Source of the DNA: Symsagittifera roscoffensis
Taxonomy: Eukaryota; Xenacoelomorpha; Acoela; Convolutidae
Direction: 5' to 3'
DNA: 64,000 bases
Assembly (NCBI RefSeq): GCF_963678635.1
Contig: NC_087066.1
Coordinates: 45,063,624-45,127,623 of the forward strand
Shown: in pieces, positions 10,425 to 21,254 of the stretch
Numbering within the stretch: position 1 is the stretch's first letter
Layout of the letters: the number at the start of each line of letters is the position of its first letter
Position numbers and translations under genes: made by a program
The notes under the pieces: model-generated
What the model saw: only the letters and a program-made list of their open reading frames with translations
Told to the model about the DNA's origin: nothing
Databases searched by the model: none

Positions 10425-10462
10425 AAAGACTATTCTAAAAAACTCTGTAAAACCCGGATGGG
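8881..10462 (+). other. 3' noncoding region of Element A
   Basis: No supported sense gene. The block 9360-9850 is the best conserved noncoding part against Element B (about 29890-30380). On the minus strand at about 9745-9790 it contains TAGCGCGGTGGGTTAGGC, which resembles a tRNA A box, and CCTAACCCACC occurs twice (about 9726 and 9770). An 80-aa plus-strand frame and a 73-aa minus-strand frame are open in both copies, but most of their differences change residues, so I do not call them genes. A 158-aa antisense frame (9934-10410) is stopped early in the B copy. Confidence 0.45.
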
Positions 10463-10872
10463 TGGAACCTGATCTAAACTACATTTTATGATTGGATAAA
10501 TTAGATATTTTACCAATGTAAAGTATTTAATATTAACCAATCATGATCCATCTAACTAACAATCCACTTATTTGTAAGTGCTGAAATTACTTGTAATTTC
10601 AGCACCAGAGAGATTTGAATTTAACTTAGAAATTAGTTGAACTCTCCCGAGTACTTCAGCAGCCGCAATAAACCAGTATACCCTAGATCTATTGAGCCTA
10701 GCAGAGACTAGTTAAACAACCTGAGACTAGATAGTATAAGAGTAAGATTAGGATCGGTATTAGACTAAGAAGTTGCACGAATCTATCCGGCCGAAAATAA
10801 GATAGCGTGACGAGCAGACGGTGTACCCTATCCGAAATTACTCTATGAGTTATACCCATCGGTCCTAACTCA
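10463..10872 (+). repeat. 3' LTR of Element A, 410 bp
   Basis: It begins TGGAACCTGATC and ends GGTCCTAACTCA, the TG...CA form usual for LTRs. An equally long copy lies at 16140-16549, and similarity stops sharply at both ends. The inner half is especially well kept. The sequence just upstream (CCGGATGGG) is a weak polypurine tract. Confidence 0.85.
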
Positions 10873-11183
10873 ATTTCCTCTCAAATTTTTCTTTGGTGCT
10901 ATATGCATCTTTTGGAAAATTGGTGTGATTTATAATGTTGTTCCAGACGGTTTTGGTTGATTTTTTTGATTAAATCTTTAACCTTGACAAAAACATGCAG
11001 ATAAATCAATAATTGACTCATCAAAATAATAAAAGCTCATTTATATAAGTATGATTATTAGACTCTCTGATAACTTAATTAAATACAATTTTACACACTA
11101 AATGAGTTTTTTGGATATTTATCCACTCCCACCCACCTCGTCCCCCCATTTCAGAGTTTTTATTTTTACTTATTTACTTGCTT
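10873..11183. other. Spacer between Element A and the serpin gene
   Basis: AT-rich sequence with no supported gene. The 60-aa frame at 11102-11284 is hydrophobic, has no counterpart, and overlaps the expected 3'UTR of the serpin. Confidence 0.4.
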
Positions 11184-11199
11184 TTATTTTTATTTTATT
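11183..11199 (-). terminator. Polyadenylation signals of the serpin gene
   Basis: Two AATAAA hexamers on the minus strand (11194-11199 and 11183-11188), about 140 bases after the serpin stop codon. Position and strand fit a 3' end signal. Confidence 0.55.
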
Positions 11200-11335
11200 A
11201 ATTCTCTTAACAATATTTAGTTTTTTTCAACATGAAAAAACTTCTCATCATTATGACAACGTTAAAACAACTTTTCTAGCTTAAAGTAAATGTGGGAGGG
11301 GAGAATGGAAAGTAGACAGTTTCTTTCTATCGTCA

Positions 11336-12812
11336 TCACTTGCAGGGATTGTTCACAACTCCGACGAACAGTATGATCCCAGTGGCCGGCTGAAATATGA
11401 AGTAGATGAAGGGAGACGTGACGTAGAAGGGGATGGGTAGACTTGGGGTGGACCCACTGCAGCACATGGTCATCATGGTGACAGCTGCTGCTTCCGTCCC
11501 CTCTTCGTCTATGTCGACGTAGCACATCTGCTTGGCAGTATTGAAGTAAAATGAAGTATCAGAGCTGAAATATTAAAGATGCAATAGTCTTATAACAATT
11601 GAATAAAAGTTAAGAATTATGTAGTTTTCCAGAGGTTTTCAAGAAATCAAAAAATGTCAAGCGATCAATGTATCTACTATAGTTTTTCACATCACCAAAT
11701 TATGGCACAACCAAAACCTGTGAACAAACATTTTTTATTTGCGTGCTATTTGAAATCGCTCCTTCTGAAAAATTTTACAGATCGGTAAAAGTATACCACC
11801 AATTTGCCACACAATTAGAAAGTTTTTGAAAATGTTGAAAATTTTGACGCGCCATACTCTAAGGCGCAATACTGTACTCAGTTGTGGGGACTTACGTCAT
11901 TCCAGAGAAGTCGGCTTTGTCTGCCGAAAAAGCGCTGGAAAGTCCCATCTTCTGCAGTAATGGAATCAGATTTATGTCAGTCACTATTTTTACTTTTGGC
12001 AGCAAAACATCCAGTTTGGTCGGAAGTCTTGAATCCATCCCATAAAAGTTGTACTCCTTGAACTTTTTCAAGTTCTCTGGAGAAATGAAATTCAAAAAGT
12101 CAGCAATTTTGGAGTTAGAACCTAGCAACAAGTTAGGATCTGGAAGAAGAACTCCCATTTCCCATTTACCGGCTGGGTTTTTGGCAATTTCGTATTCAAA
12201 AAACGCAACACGGAATTTGTTTTCAGGATCTGTGTAATAGTCGAAAAGACATTCTTTTTCCATCATCTGGGGCTTAACAATATCGCCAGTAGATGTTCTG
12301 AAATCAGGTGACATTTGACTAAGTGAAAACTTTTTCACCCATTTACCTTTCATATAGAGCGCGTTTACGAGAATAGCAAGTACATTGCTCGTATCTCCTA
12401 TTACATCGCCAAGCAAACCGTTCGTTTGTTTTTTTATCCAATCATTTATGACCTTTCCACCAGCCTCGGTTCCAAAATCAACATTTCGACTCAGCGCTGA
12501 AAAACTGTTCTTCAATTTTTTCTCGAAACTTTTGTTCAGTGTAATTCCATTTCTGACAAAAACTCCATTTGCAAACTTCAGCTCAAATTTTTCATCATTC
12601 CAATAGGCAAGTTGTTTCACTAACGCTTCTGTGTTCTCTGCGTCATCGCCAATTAGTTCTATGAACTCGCTCAAAGTATCGCCTTCTGCTCCCAATTTGG
12701 CCAAAGAAAGACATACAAATAAACCGATTGGCGAAGCTGCTCCGTTTTCCTCTTCTGGTAAACTCGATAAATATTGGATTGCGAACTGGTGAGAGAGTTC
12801 ATGTGATTTCAT
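11336..12812 (-). CDS. Serpin, inhibitory type, two coding exons
   Basis: A serine or cysteine protease inhibitor that traps its target by inserting its cleaved loop. Exon 1 is 12812-11896, ending GAC|GTAAGT; the 331-bp intron ends TTTCAG; exon 2 is 11564-11336. The phases match through a split codon, giving 381 residues, a normal serpin length. Visible landmarks are the NALYMKGKW strand, ADFSGMT before the junction, the hinge EEGTEAAAVT at residues 326-335, and SPFIYFI near the C-terminus. The hinge has the small residues needed for inhibition, so this should be an active inhibitor. No signal peptide is visible, suggesting an intracellular protein or an unseen upstream exon. The frame is open upstream to a GTG at 12833; I chose the ATG at 12812. 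An out-of-frame ATG lies a few bases before it. Confidence 0.92.
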
Positions 12813-12931
12813 TGGACTCCATTCAGGCTGCACACTCCCCTATTTAATTTGCTTTTTTCATTTAGTTTCACAAAAACATATGTATGAATTACAAAAATAA
12901 GTGTTTTGACGAATAGCAAGCAAGCTACGAC

Positions 12932-13048
12932 CGGAAGCGGGTTTAGGGGGAGGTAAGGGAGGCGGGGGAGGGGGAAAGTCCCTCTCGGGGACTCGAAGCC
13001 CTGACTATCTAAGAGGTCCCCTTTTGATACTATTTAAGGACTTCAATT
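12932..13048 (-). repeat. Dispersed repeat family R1, copy 1
   Basis: On the minus strand it reads as a G-rich run, GGGGACC, then CAGGGCTTCGAGTCCC, then a C-rich tail ending near CCCGCTTCC. It shares order and wording with four other copies in the window. It is the most diverged of the five. Confidence 0.55.
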
Positions 13049-13379
13049 TTTCGATGACTCACCTTAGTATATTTCGGAAGGCACCATTGGTGCCAATATA
13101 CACTTAATTGATCGGTAGAGAGCGCCCAAAAATATATTGTTAAGAGGCTGACCAGAGAGCGCGCGTCAATTTTTTTTTTTAGTTCAAATAGGCGCGGATC
13201 AAGGAATTTCTCGAAGGGGGCAGATTTTCAAAAAAAAATGAAAACTATGAGCTCTCCCAAACCAATATAAAGACCCTAATTTGACCAAATTTTCTGCGCC
13301 GGAGGCAAGCTCCCCACTCAACATTAGTATAATTGGCGCCGACGGCGCCTTTAGAAATATTTTAGGGTCCGTCACCAAA

Positions 13380-13492
13380 TATGGATATCTCAAAATAGTA
13401 CAAAGGGGGGATCCTTTGGGTCGGCAGGGGGTCGAATTCCTGAGAAAGAAGCGTCCGACCCCTTCCCTAAATCCGCTACTGGGGCCAAACTT
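13380..13492 (+). repeat. Dispersed repeat family R1, copy 2
   Basis: Shared pattern: ATGGATATCTC, then AAAGGGGGGATC, then TTTGGGTCGGCAGGGGGTCG, GTCCGACCCC and a terminal GCTACTGG. The same order occurs at 38717, 49002, 52703 and 12932. The surrounding 13140-13380 also contains GCGCGCG and GGCGCC blocks seen next to other copies, so the full repeat may be longer. Confidence 0.65.
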
Positions 13493-13520
13493 TTTGGGCC
13501 AGTGTCTTTAGTTCTGTACA

Positions 13521-16139
13521 AATTTGCTAGCGGTGCCGGAAAATTTGGCTAAATATGTTCTGTCTAGGGTTTTCAAAGATCTCGGAAATACCAATTCGAA
13601 TGACCTAAAAATAATGTCGTCATGGGATAAAATATTCAAAAAAACTGCATTAGCCTATATACTATTAGCTTATAAAAACAAACAGTTTCTAAAAATATAG
13701 AGAGCAAAAACGAAATCAAAAGGTCGCAGAACTCCAAACGAATTAACTTAAACTGCCATCATAAATTGCGATTTAGCGCAGAAAACCGCTTTGACAAGTA
13801 AACTATAGATTAATTTCGAATTTTTTTCTTCTTTTTGAACATATTTTTTCACATTTTTTGAAAACGATACAATTCAATCAGCAGAGTGTTAAGCACTGAC
13901 TTCAGGGGAACGCTTTTTTGCAGGACTGGTTGTTGAATCTACGGAGAAAAAATGAGTCTTTGGAGAAAATTTTCAAAGACTAAGAACTAAAACCAAAAGG
14001 TTATTATCTACAAAAGTAAAGACGATGATTTCACAAACTGTAGAGTGTGTTATCGATAAGTTGCTATGGTGACTTAGCTACACTTTATCAGGGTTCTCAA
14101 ATCGATTTTTCTTCAAGTTTGACAAAATAACACGGAAAAACTGCAGAAGCACGTATTTTGTAGTCAACAACTTCCATATAGACTCAATTTTTCCACCAAA
14201 GTTGGGACTTTTTCTTATTGAAGATGTATTTTTTCCCATTTCTGTAATCAAAAGTACAACCAGGTCTAAAATTTATTCGATCTTTGAAAACAAGTGTGTT
14301 GTCGGTTCAAGATTTGCTCACAAACTATAATAATCAAAAGAGAAATTAGAATAAAGGTTTAAATCAACGGAAGTTTGACCTAACAATGACAGACAGTCAA
14401 ACAACTTGAACAAACACAACCAGAAATCAATGAAGTTGCTGGCCCTGACATTTTAGTTTAACTGCTTGAATCAGACTGATCCGTGGATACAGATCTCTAA
14501 TAGACAAAATTGATGAAGCTATAAGTCTGCATTTGAAGTTTTTTCTTGACAAACCACCAGAATCGAGGTCCACAATCTAAGTCGCGACCAGCGCAACTCA
14601 AAATGGAGAAGCCGATTCACTTTTTGCAACCCAAGAGATACCCAGTCGGTACTTCCGCGACCGAGAAACTTTTGAGAGACTTTGCTCAACTTAGAAAAAA
14701 TGTCCTGTTATGACTTTGCGCGACCCTGGACCCATGCAAGTAATGTCGCGACTATGCACATAATTGATAAAAAGTTATAATTATAACTTATCGCCTTTAC
14801 ATGCGCTTTTGCACATAAGCAAATTTTCCTTCGCAAACTCAAGCAAAAATGGCAAAAAGTGTTTCTAAAAAAGAAGGAGAAAAAGAAAATTTCACTTGGA
14901 AGGATGTTCTCTTTCTAGACTACGAGCCTCTGGCCACGGAATTCTAAATGAAACATCCTAAATTGGATTCACCTCTCATAAGTACTGATGCATCCAAATA
15001 CTTCAGAAATCGAATCGCCTTGAGTTCGTTTTAATTGAGATTTAGGTCAAGGCCATTCCAAATGCGAAACAGAAACTGAGCTATTACCTAAAGCAGAAAG
15101 AAACAAAAACACAATGACAGCAAAGGTATTTCCAAACGGATCTTCAGAAATAAAGTCATCATCCGGTTCAAGGTCTTGATTTTGTGTTCACGCTTTGCTA
15201 GTCTGAATCAATCATAGGTTGGACCCATGAAAAAATCTATGGTCCAACGTTTTCTGAGCCAAGTCTGAACATAGCCTTGCAAACTAAAGCACTATGCAAA
15301 AAAACGCTCGGATGAAGATATATACATGATCACAGATGCGGGTGAAAAAAACACTGCTGATTAAACTTATGCATACCAAACGAATGAAATTTAAAACTTA
15401 AAAGCGAGTTTCTCAATTTGGGTTAATTTTAGAAAAAATGATGAAGACAATTCTTGCTTAAGAATTAAAATGGAGAAACAATGACGCGCACAGAAACTTT
15501 TCTAGGGAGGGGGCGATTTTTTGAAAAACAAATCTTGTTGACTTGTTGACAAATTTAATTTTCCGATCTCTCCAAAAATACCAGATAAACCCCATTTTTT
15601 CTAAAATATTTTTCTTTGTAATGCAGGCAAATTTTAAAAAAAACAGGCTAAAAATGACATTTTAAGCTTTATAAAAATACTTGACCAAAAAAATGCTATT
15701 TTTGGCGCTCCCCCTTAATATTATTTTTTTTTTGGCGCCAGCCAAAATTGATTTCGTAAAGTTATACCAAAGTGGGAACATTTGGAGAAATTTGGCACCC
15801 AGAATTGAGGGTAGGGGTTTGTTTCGCAAAATTTGGCCCCAAAATTTTACCTCAAAAACGAATCATTTTTGACTTTTTTAAGCAATCAAAAATTACGCCA
15901 AAACTACTAGGACGATCATTGACATAATTCTATCAAAGTGAGCCTCTTACGTAGCCCAGCAATTTTTCAGAAGGGTATATTCTTCTGAAAAAACATTGTA
16001 TTCACTATTTTTTTAAATAAAACAAAACATGATTGTTTTTACTGTATAAACACCAAGAATTTAAAAAAAAAACATTTTAAAAAACGTTTGGGATTTTTTT
16101 GGAGAGTATAATTTTCTTAAAGTTTGTTTAGCTACGTAA
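13521..16139. other. Intergenic DNA without a supported gene
   Basis: AT-rich sequence. Two short plus-strand ATG frames have unusually mixed codon content for this window: 14603-14713 (36 aa) and 14849-14947 (32 aa). Neither matches anything I recognise, and neither has clear splice partners. A short segment at 15998-16066 is copied into Element B at 17857-17925. Otherwise I see nothing. Confidence 0.4.
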
Positions 16140-16549
16140 TGGAACCTGATCTAAACTATGTTTTATGATTGGATAAATTGGTTATTTTACCACTGTAAAG
16201 TGTTTAATATTAACTAATCATGATCCATCTAACTAACAACCCACTTATTTGTAAGTGCTGAAAATACTTGGAATTTCAGCACCAGAGAGATTTGAATTTA
16301 ACTTAGAAATTAGTTGCCTCTCCAAGAGAACTTCAGCAGCCGCAACAAACCAGTATACCCTAGATCTATTGAGCCTAGCAGAGACTAGTTAAACACCCTG
16401 AGACTAGAAAGTATAAGGGTAAGATTAGGATCGGTATTAGACTAAGAAGTTGCACGAATCTATCCGGCCGAAAATAAGATAGCGTGACGAGCAGACGGTG
16501 TACCCTATCCGAAATTACTCTATGAGTTAACCACATCGGTCCTAACTCA
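16140..16549 (+). repeat. 5' LTR of Element B, 410 bp
   Basis: Same length and ends as the LTR at 10463-10872, with a few dozen differences by eye. TGG occurs at 16552-16554, where a primer-binding site could start, but a gag reading frame runs through it, so no site is assigned. Confidence 0.85.
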
Positions 16550-18477
16550 TCTGGTGGAAAAAATTGGATACATAGACGCACAGCACTGATACAAACAACC
16601 TTAGATGGCGCAGCTCAAAAATGGTTTTCAGTATTACCTATAGAAATTAAATCAGACTGGAAAAGATTTACACAAGAATTTCTTAAAATATTTGACTCCG
16701 AAAGAAATAAACAACACCAAAGAGTTTTATGTAATGAAATTCGCAGATTACCAAATGAAACTATCAAACTATCAAACAATTAGTACATATCAAAACACTA
16801 GTTCGAAAAGCATATTCACTTAATACACATGACTATAAAAACACAAAAATGACAGAAATTTTAATGATGACCTTAACACCTCAATTAAGGAAAATAGCAA
16901 TAAAAAAGAGAGCATCTCATCCTTCCTCAATTCGAGAGCCAGATTTAGATTTTCGAAAACTAGTAAATAAACTAGAGCAAGCGGAAATCACAATGAAACT
17001 CGAATAAACAGAAAATCTAAAACTACAATATGTTAATCGAATTGAAACAAACACTACACATATAAATAACATACAGGAATCAGATACAGACCTAATTGAA
17101 AAAATCACTGAAATACTAAATATCTATGAAAAACATCCAATTTTTAAAGGCAAACCATCCTTCAAAAAATGGTGTAATTATTGCCGACGATACGGACATA
17201 GTATTTCCGAATGTAGACAAAAACAACAAGATAATCAGAATAAACCTCAAAAGCATAAATAACCAAATAAATCGTTCTATCAATATATGAAAAAATGTCA
17301 AAATCTACCAAACAAAAATATATATAGTAATAACAGTTCAGGAAAAGCACTTCCGAACAACACCAATTACAACAGGAATCAATCACCATATAACTCAAGT
17401 TATAGAGGAAGATCACCAGAACGAAGAAATACACAAAATTCTTCACAAAATAATTATAATCGATCAAATAGTCGAAATAACCATTCGAGATCAAATTCAA
17501 ATGCAACACAATTTGTTTCTAGATCCAGTTCCCAATCAAATCCAAGAAATAAACACTATTCCAATAATCAGTCACGAAACTCATCATACAACAAAAATAG
17601 AAACTATTCACATAATAGAAATAGAAGTTATTCGAACAATCGAAATCAGAATTACCCGAACAATCGATCAAGAAATAATTCGTATAATAGATCAAACTAT
17701 CACAGATCAAATGATAATTATCAAAACAGATCACGGAACAGTTCACAAAATCGAAATTCAAGTTACAATAACCGATATAGAAATTATTCGCAGTCACCAC
17801 ATAGGAATAATAACCATTATCATAATTATCATCAGATACAATGTTGATAATTATTCGTATTCACTATTTTTTTAAATAAAACAAAACATGATTGTTTTTA
17901 CTGTATAAACACCAACAATTTAAAACAAAGTAATGATTGCATATAAGAAACACCTGACTACTTCTTATATCGATACAGAAGTAGTACACCAAAACATCAA
18001 AGACATATTAATCAAGTACAGTCAAATGAAGAAACAACATCAGACCCCCCAGGTTTTGATGACACGGGAAGTAACGAATTACAACTAAATCAAATAAACT
18101 GTGGATCATCAGATACAGAAAGTGATACAGAAAATACCATCTCTGTAAATATGATAACAATTGAAAACGACTATGAACCTATCATATTTGAACAACCTTT
18201 TACATCACATATATAAGAAAATCAATTGGAATTTCTTCACAATTTTTATATTGGACCCACCGATACTACACAAACTACACAAGAAGTAAACGAAATTAAC
18301 ACGGTAATTAAACCCGATGAAAAAGGTAAAACACAATGTTCAAACACAAATCATATATATCAAAATATACAGAAAAAACAACCCAGAGAAAAAATTTGGA
18401 CAATGCCATTTCTCTTAGAAAGTCCAAGAAACAAAGAATTTCAACCACCAGACCTTGAAAATGATTTTTCTAATTGA
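16550..18477 (+). pseudogene. gag: gag remnant with CCHC zinc knuckle and Asn/Arg/Ser-rich tail
   Basis: Gag builds the particle that carries the element RNA. A capsid-type stretch (GAAQKWFSVLP, then FTQEFLKIFD) starts directly at the LTR border, so its N-terminus is missing. A frame change near 16760, at a duplicated ACTATCAA, breaks it. One zinc knuckle, C-x2-C-x4-H-x4-C (CNYCRRYGHSISEC), lies at about 17173-17214. After a stop the same frame stays open at 17287-17847 with a tail of Asn, Arg, Ser and Tyr repeats, likely RNA-binding and disordered. A 69-bp foreign patch follows. The frame ends at 18477 and overlaps the protease frame in the +1 frame, compatible with Ty3-style +1 frameshifting. 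Confidence 0.75.
17857..17925 (+). repeat. Patch inside Element B copied from the upstream flank
   Basis: About 69 bases, from GTATTCACTATTTTTTTAAA to near AATTTAAAA, are nearly the same as 15998-16066, which lies outside the element 74 bases before the 5' LTR. The two copies are in the same orientation, 1859 bases apart. Confidence 0.8.
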
Positions 18478-18817
18478 TTCAGGAGCAGAATCAAACATAA
18501 TTAATATTCCCACATGGAATGAAATCAAAACATTAGATCCAAAACTAACGCCTCTTGCAACCTCTAGTAAACTAGCAACAGCACAAGGATCAACATTAGT
18601 AAATTATGGAAAAATCCAATTATTCCTTCTCCCCACAAGAACAATGGAGCAAAACAAAATGCTAAACAAACCATTTAAACAAATAATTCATATTACTGAT
18701 ATCAAGCACAATATCCTTGGCAAACCATTTATATCAAAATATATACCAACAATCAACATCTTAAATAAAAAAATACTAATCAAAGATAAATACACAAAAA
18801 CAAAAATACAGCTCTAA
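18461..18817 (+). pseudogene. pol: Retroviral-type aspartic protease of Element B
   Basis: Cleaves the Gag-Pol precursor. The active-site motif LIDSGAES lies at the start of the frame (residues 4-11 from ATG 18461), and the second signature HNILGKPF lies about 85 residues later, as in retropepsins. The frame stops at 18817. The RT frame that follows is in another reading frame, so pol is interrupted here. The overlap with the end of gag (to 18477) suggests that the protease begins pol. Confidence 0.75.
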
Positions 18818-18981
18818 CATTTTTTCAAAGATTAAACAAACAACCAGCATTCTTTTCAAAATTTTATCCAATTTATAATCAACAACGGAAACACCTGAAA
18901 CCATTATCAGGAGATTTATATAATTTTTTAATAAAACAAGTTCACCAGTATGATAAAAGTCAAAATAAACAAAAATTTTAT

Positions 18982-20751
18982 ATGTCAGACTTTGAGTTTA
19001 AACCTATTCATAAATTTTTCAAAATCACGATCTCATCTATAAAATATTTGAAAAACACGAATTCCGACATCATTTCGTTACACGTGTATAACAATACACC
19101 GTATCAAGTAACATTACCCTTAGGACTTTTAGGATATTGCAAAACAAACTCTAAAATCTCACCCATACATGAAGTAGCCTACGGTGTAAATAATATACTC
19201 CAATTATTAGACATTTGCCAATCCACAATTCTTGACGAAGAATTATCCATAAATAACATAGTAAGTAATGAAAAGAGAAACACAGATTACTTCACAAAAA
19301 CACCATATTTCAAACCAACATTCAATATAACAAATTACAAAAAAGAACAACAAAAATTTTTAACAATGTTTAATTTTGAACACTCACAAATTACACAAAT
19401 CGAATTTGACAAATTAGCAAAACAACTGTTAAAATATTCAACAGTCTACGCAACATCAATATTTGACGTTGGAAAAATCAATTCATCACTACATCTCCTG
19501 TTAAAACCTGACGCAGTTTTCAAAAAACAAAGAGCTAGTAAAGTACCAATTCATTTACACGACAAAGTAAATAGATTACTTGATATTTTAGAACAATACA
19601 AAATTATCTCACCAGTAAATAAAGAAGAACAACCAAAAGGTAACACTTTTATCAACCCTGTTATCATTCTAGCAAAAGGTGAATCATTAAAAATAATTTT
19701 AGACGCTAGATACCTTAATTCACTAATTGACGAATCGAAATGCAATTGGCCTATTGAACCAATACAAGTTATCTTAACAAAGATAAATGGAAAATACTTT
19801 ACAACCGCAGATATGAATAGTGCATACAATCAAATGCCACTAGATGAACAATCACGACGTTTAACACAATTTGTTATTGGAAATCAACAATATGAATTTA
19901 ATCGCTTATTCTATGGAATTTCCATAGGACCAGCAGCGTTTTCAGCTTTCATGAGTAAAATTTTTAGACCACTAATACTCAAGAAAAACGCAATCACCTA
20001 TTTAGATGATGTTTTTATGCAATCACAAACAAAAGAAAAAATGTTTACAGTTTTAGAGCACTATCATAAAATACTTCAGAACGAAAATCTGAAGGCCGCT
20101 CCCGATAAATCACACTTCTTTTTAACACGAGTTAAATTTTTAGGACATAATATAGAAAGAAACACAATCACTCCATTAAAATCACGCATTGATGCTATTC
20201 AAAAACTTCAACCACCAACAAACAAAAAGAAAATCCAAGAATTCCTTGGAATGTTAAATTTCTTAAGCAAGTAGGTTTATAAAATGCAATTATATTTAAG
20301 ACATTTCTTTAATATCCTCAGACAACAAAATAATTTTGAATGGACCACTGAACATCAAACACGATTTGAAGAAATTAAAAAATTTTTAACTGAACAAATT
20401 TCAAATACAATTCCAGATCCAAATCAACCATTCTGTGCAATGTGCGATGCTTCAAATTTTGGCATCGGCGCAGCATTACTACAATCACATAGTGGTTCAA
20501 ATAAAATGAACCTTATATCAGCAAATTCCAGATTATTCACTCAAGCAGAGCTACGACTCTCAACTCTAATGAGAGAATATACAGCTATAATTTATACACT
20601 TACAGAATATGAATTTCTGATACTTGGATCAAAACATCCAACAGTTCTATTCACAGATCATAAACCAATCATTTTTCTCTTTATACAAAAGTCAAATCCA
20701 AATCACCGAGTTTATAGATTTCAATTAATTCTAATGAAATTTCCAAACTAA
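18982..20751 (+). pseudogene. pol: Reverse transcriptase and RNase H of Element B
   Basis: Copies element RNA into DNA and degrades the RNA strand. The frame 18982-20274 (430 residues from its first ATG) shows RT landmarks in order: a basic palm entry (NPVIILAKG), FTTADMNSAYNQ, FNRLFYGISIGPAAF, the catalytic ITYLDDVF near residue 340, and KFLGHNI. A single TAG at 20272-20274 interrupts it. The same frame continues through the connection to RNase H, with CDASNFGIGAALLQ, REYTAI and FTDHKPI. It stops at 20749-20751. The motifs are of Ty3/gypsy type. The RT domain itself is otherwise intact. Confidence 0.88.
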
Positions 20752-21254
20752 CACATAGTTTGGACAGCAGGAAAAAATCTTGCATTACCAGATACATTAA
20801 GTCGAAATACACCACCTGAATTACTCACACGAAAAACTACAGTCGAAATACCAAAAAATATAAAATTTTACCTTGCAAAAGACGAAATATCACCCCTACT
20901 AGAATGCAAATATGCAGTAAAAACTGATATTGATCAATCACAGATAAATAGCCTACAACATTTCCCACTTTACTTAGATTGTCAAAATAATCACTACGAA
21001 GTTGATCTACTAGGAACATCAACTTTCAAACCAATTCGATACTCACAATGGATAAAAAATAACACCCAACAAAAAAGGATAAAACACCACTCGCACAAAA
21101 AAGACTTTTTTTTACTAATTGAAAAAGAAAATTTAACTGATAAAATAAATATATCAGGACCACAAACAAATGATTCAAAATACACAATAAATCAAGTTTT
21201 CGACCTCCATGACCCACTTGACACAATTCCTTATCAAAATTAGAAATTGACAAT
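20752..21254 (+). pseudogene. pol: Linker between RNase H and integrase of Element B
   Basis: After TAA 20749-20751 the RT frame remains open to TAG near 21241. It contains the motif LALPDTLSR, typical of the RNase H to integrase junction in Ty3/gypsy elements. No separate domain is seen in the rest. Confidence 0.55.

Larger units (their letters stand above)
1..10872 (+). mobile_element. Element A: Ty3/gypsy-type LTR retroelement with envelope-like and extra ORFs, left end outside window
   Basis: The element enters the window inside pol and runs through integrase, a packed block of extra reading frames, a 1.6-kb 3' region and a 410-bp LTR starting TG and ending CA. Most of this length has a collinear relative at about 21285-30984 in the same orientation (Element B). 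Integrase and the last ORF are intact, while the Pro-rich and envelope-like frames carry stops, so the copy is partly decayed. Reading order and integrase type place it with Ty3/gypsy elements of the envelope-bearing kind. The 5' LTR and target-site duplication lie outside the window. Confidence 0.88.

Noticed and set aside
11262-11525. 87-aa minus-strand frame over serpin exon 2
   Set aside because: Wrong frame; the serpin C-terminal sequence is in the neighbouring frame (11336-11527), which joins exon 1 in phase.
17519-17800. 93-aa minus-strand frame opposite the gag tail
   Set aside because: A mirror of the repetitive Asn/Arg/Ser codons on the plus strand.
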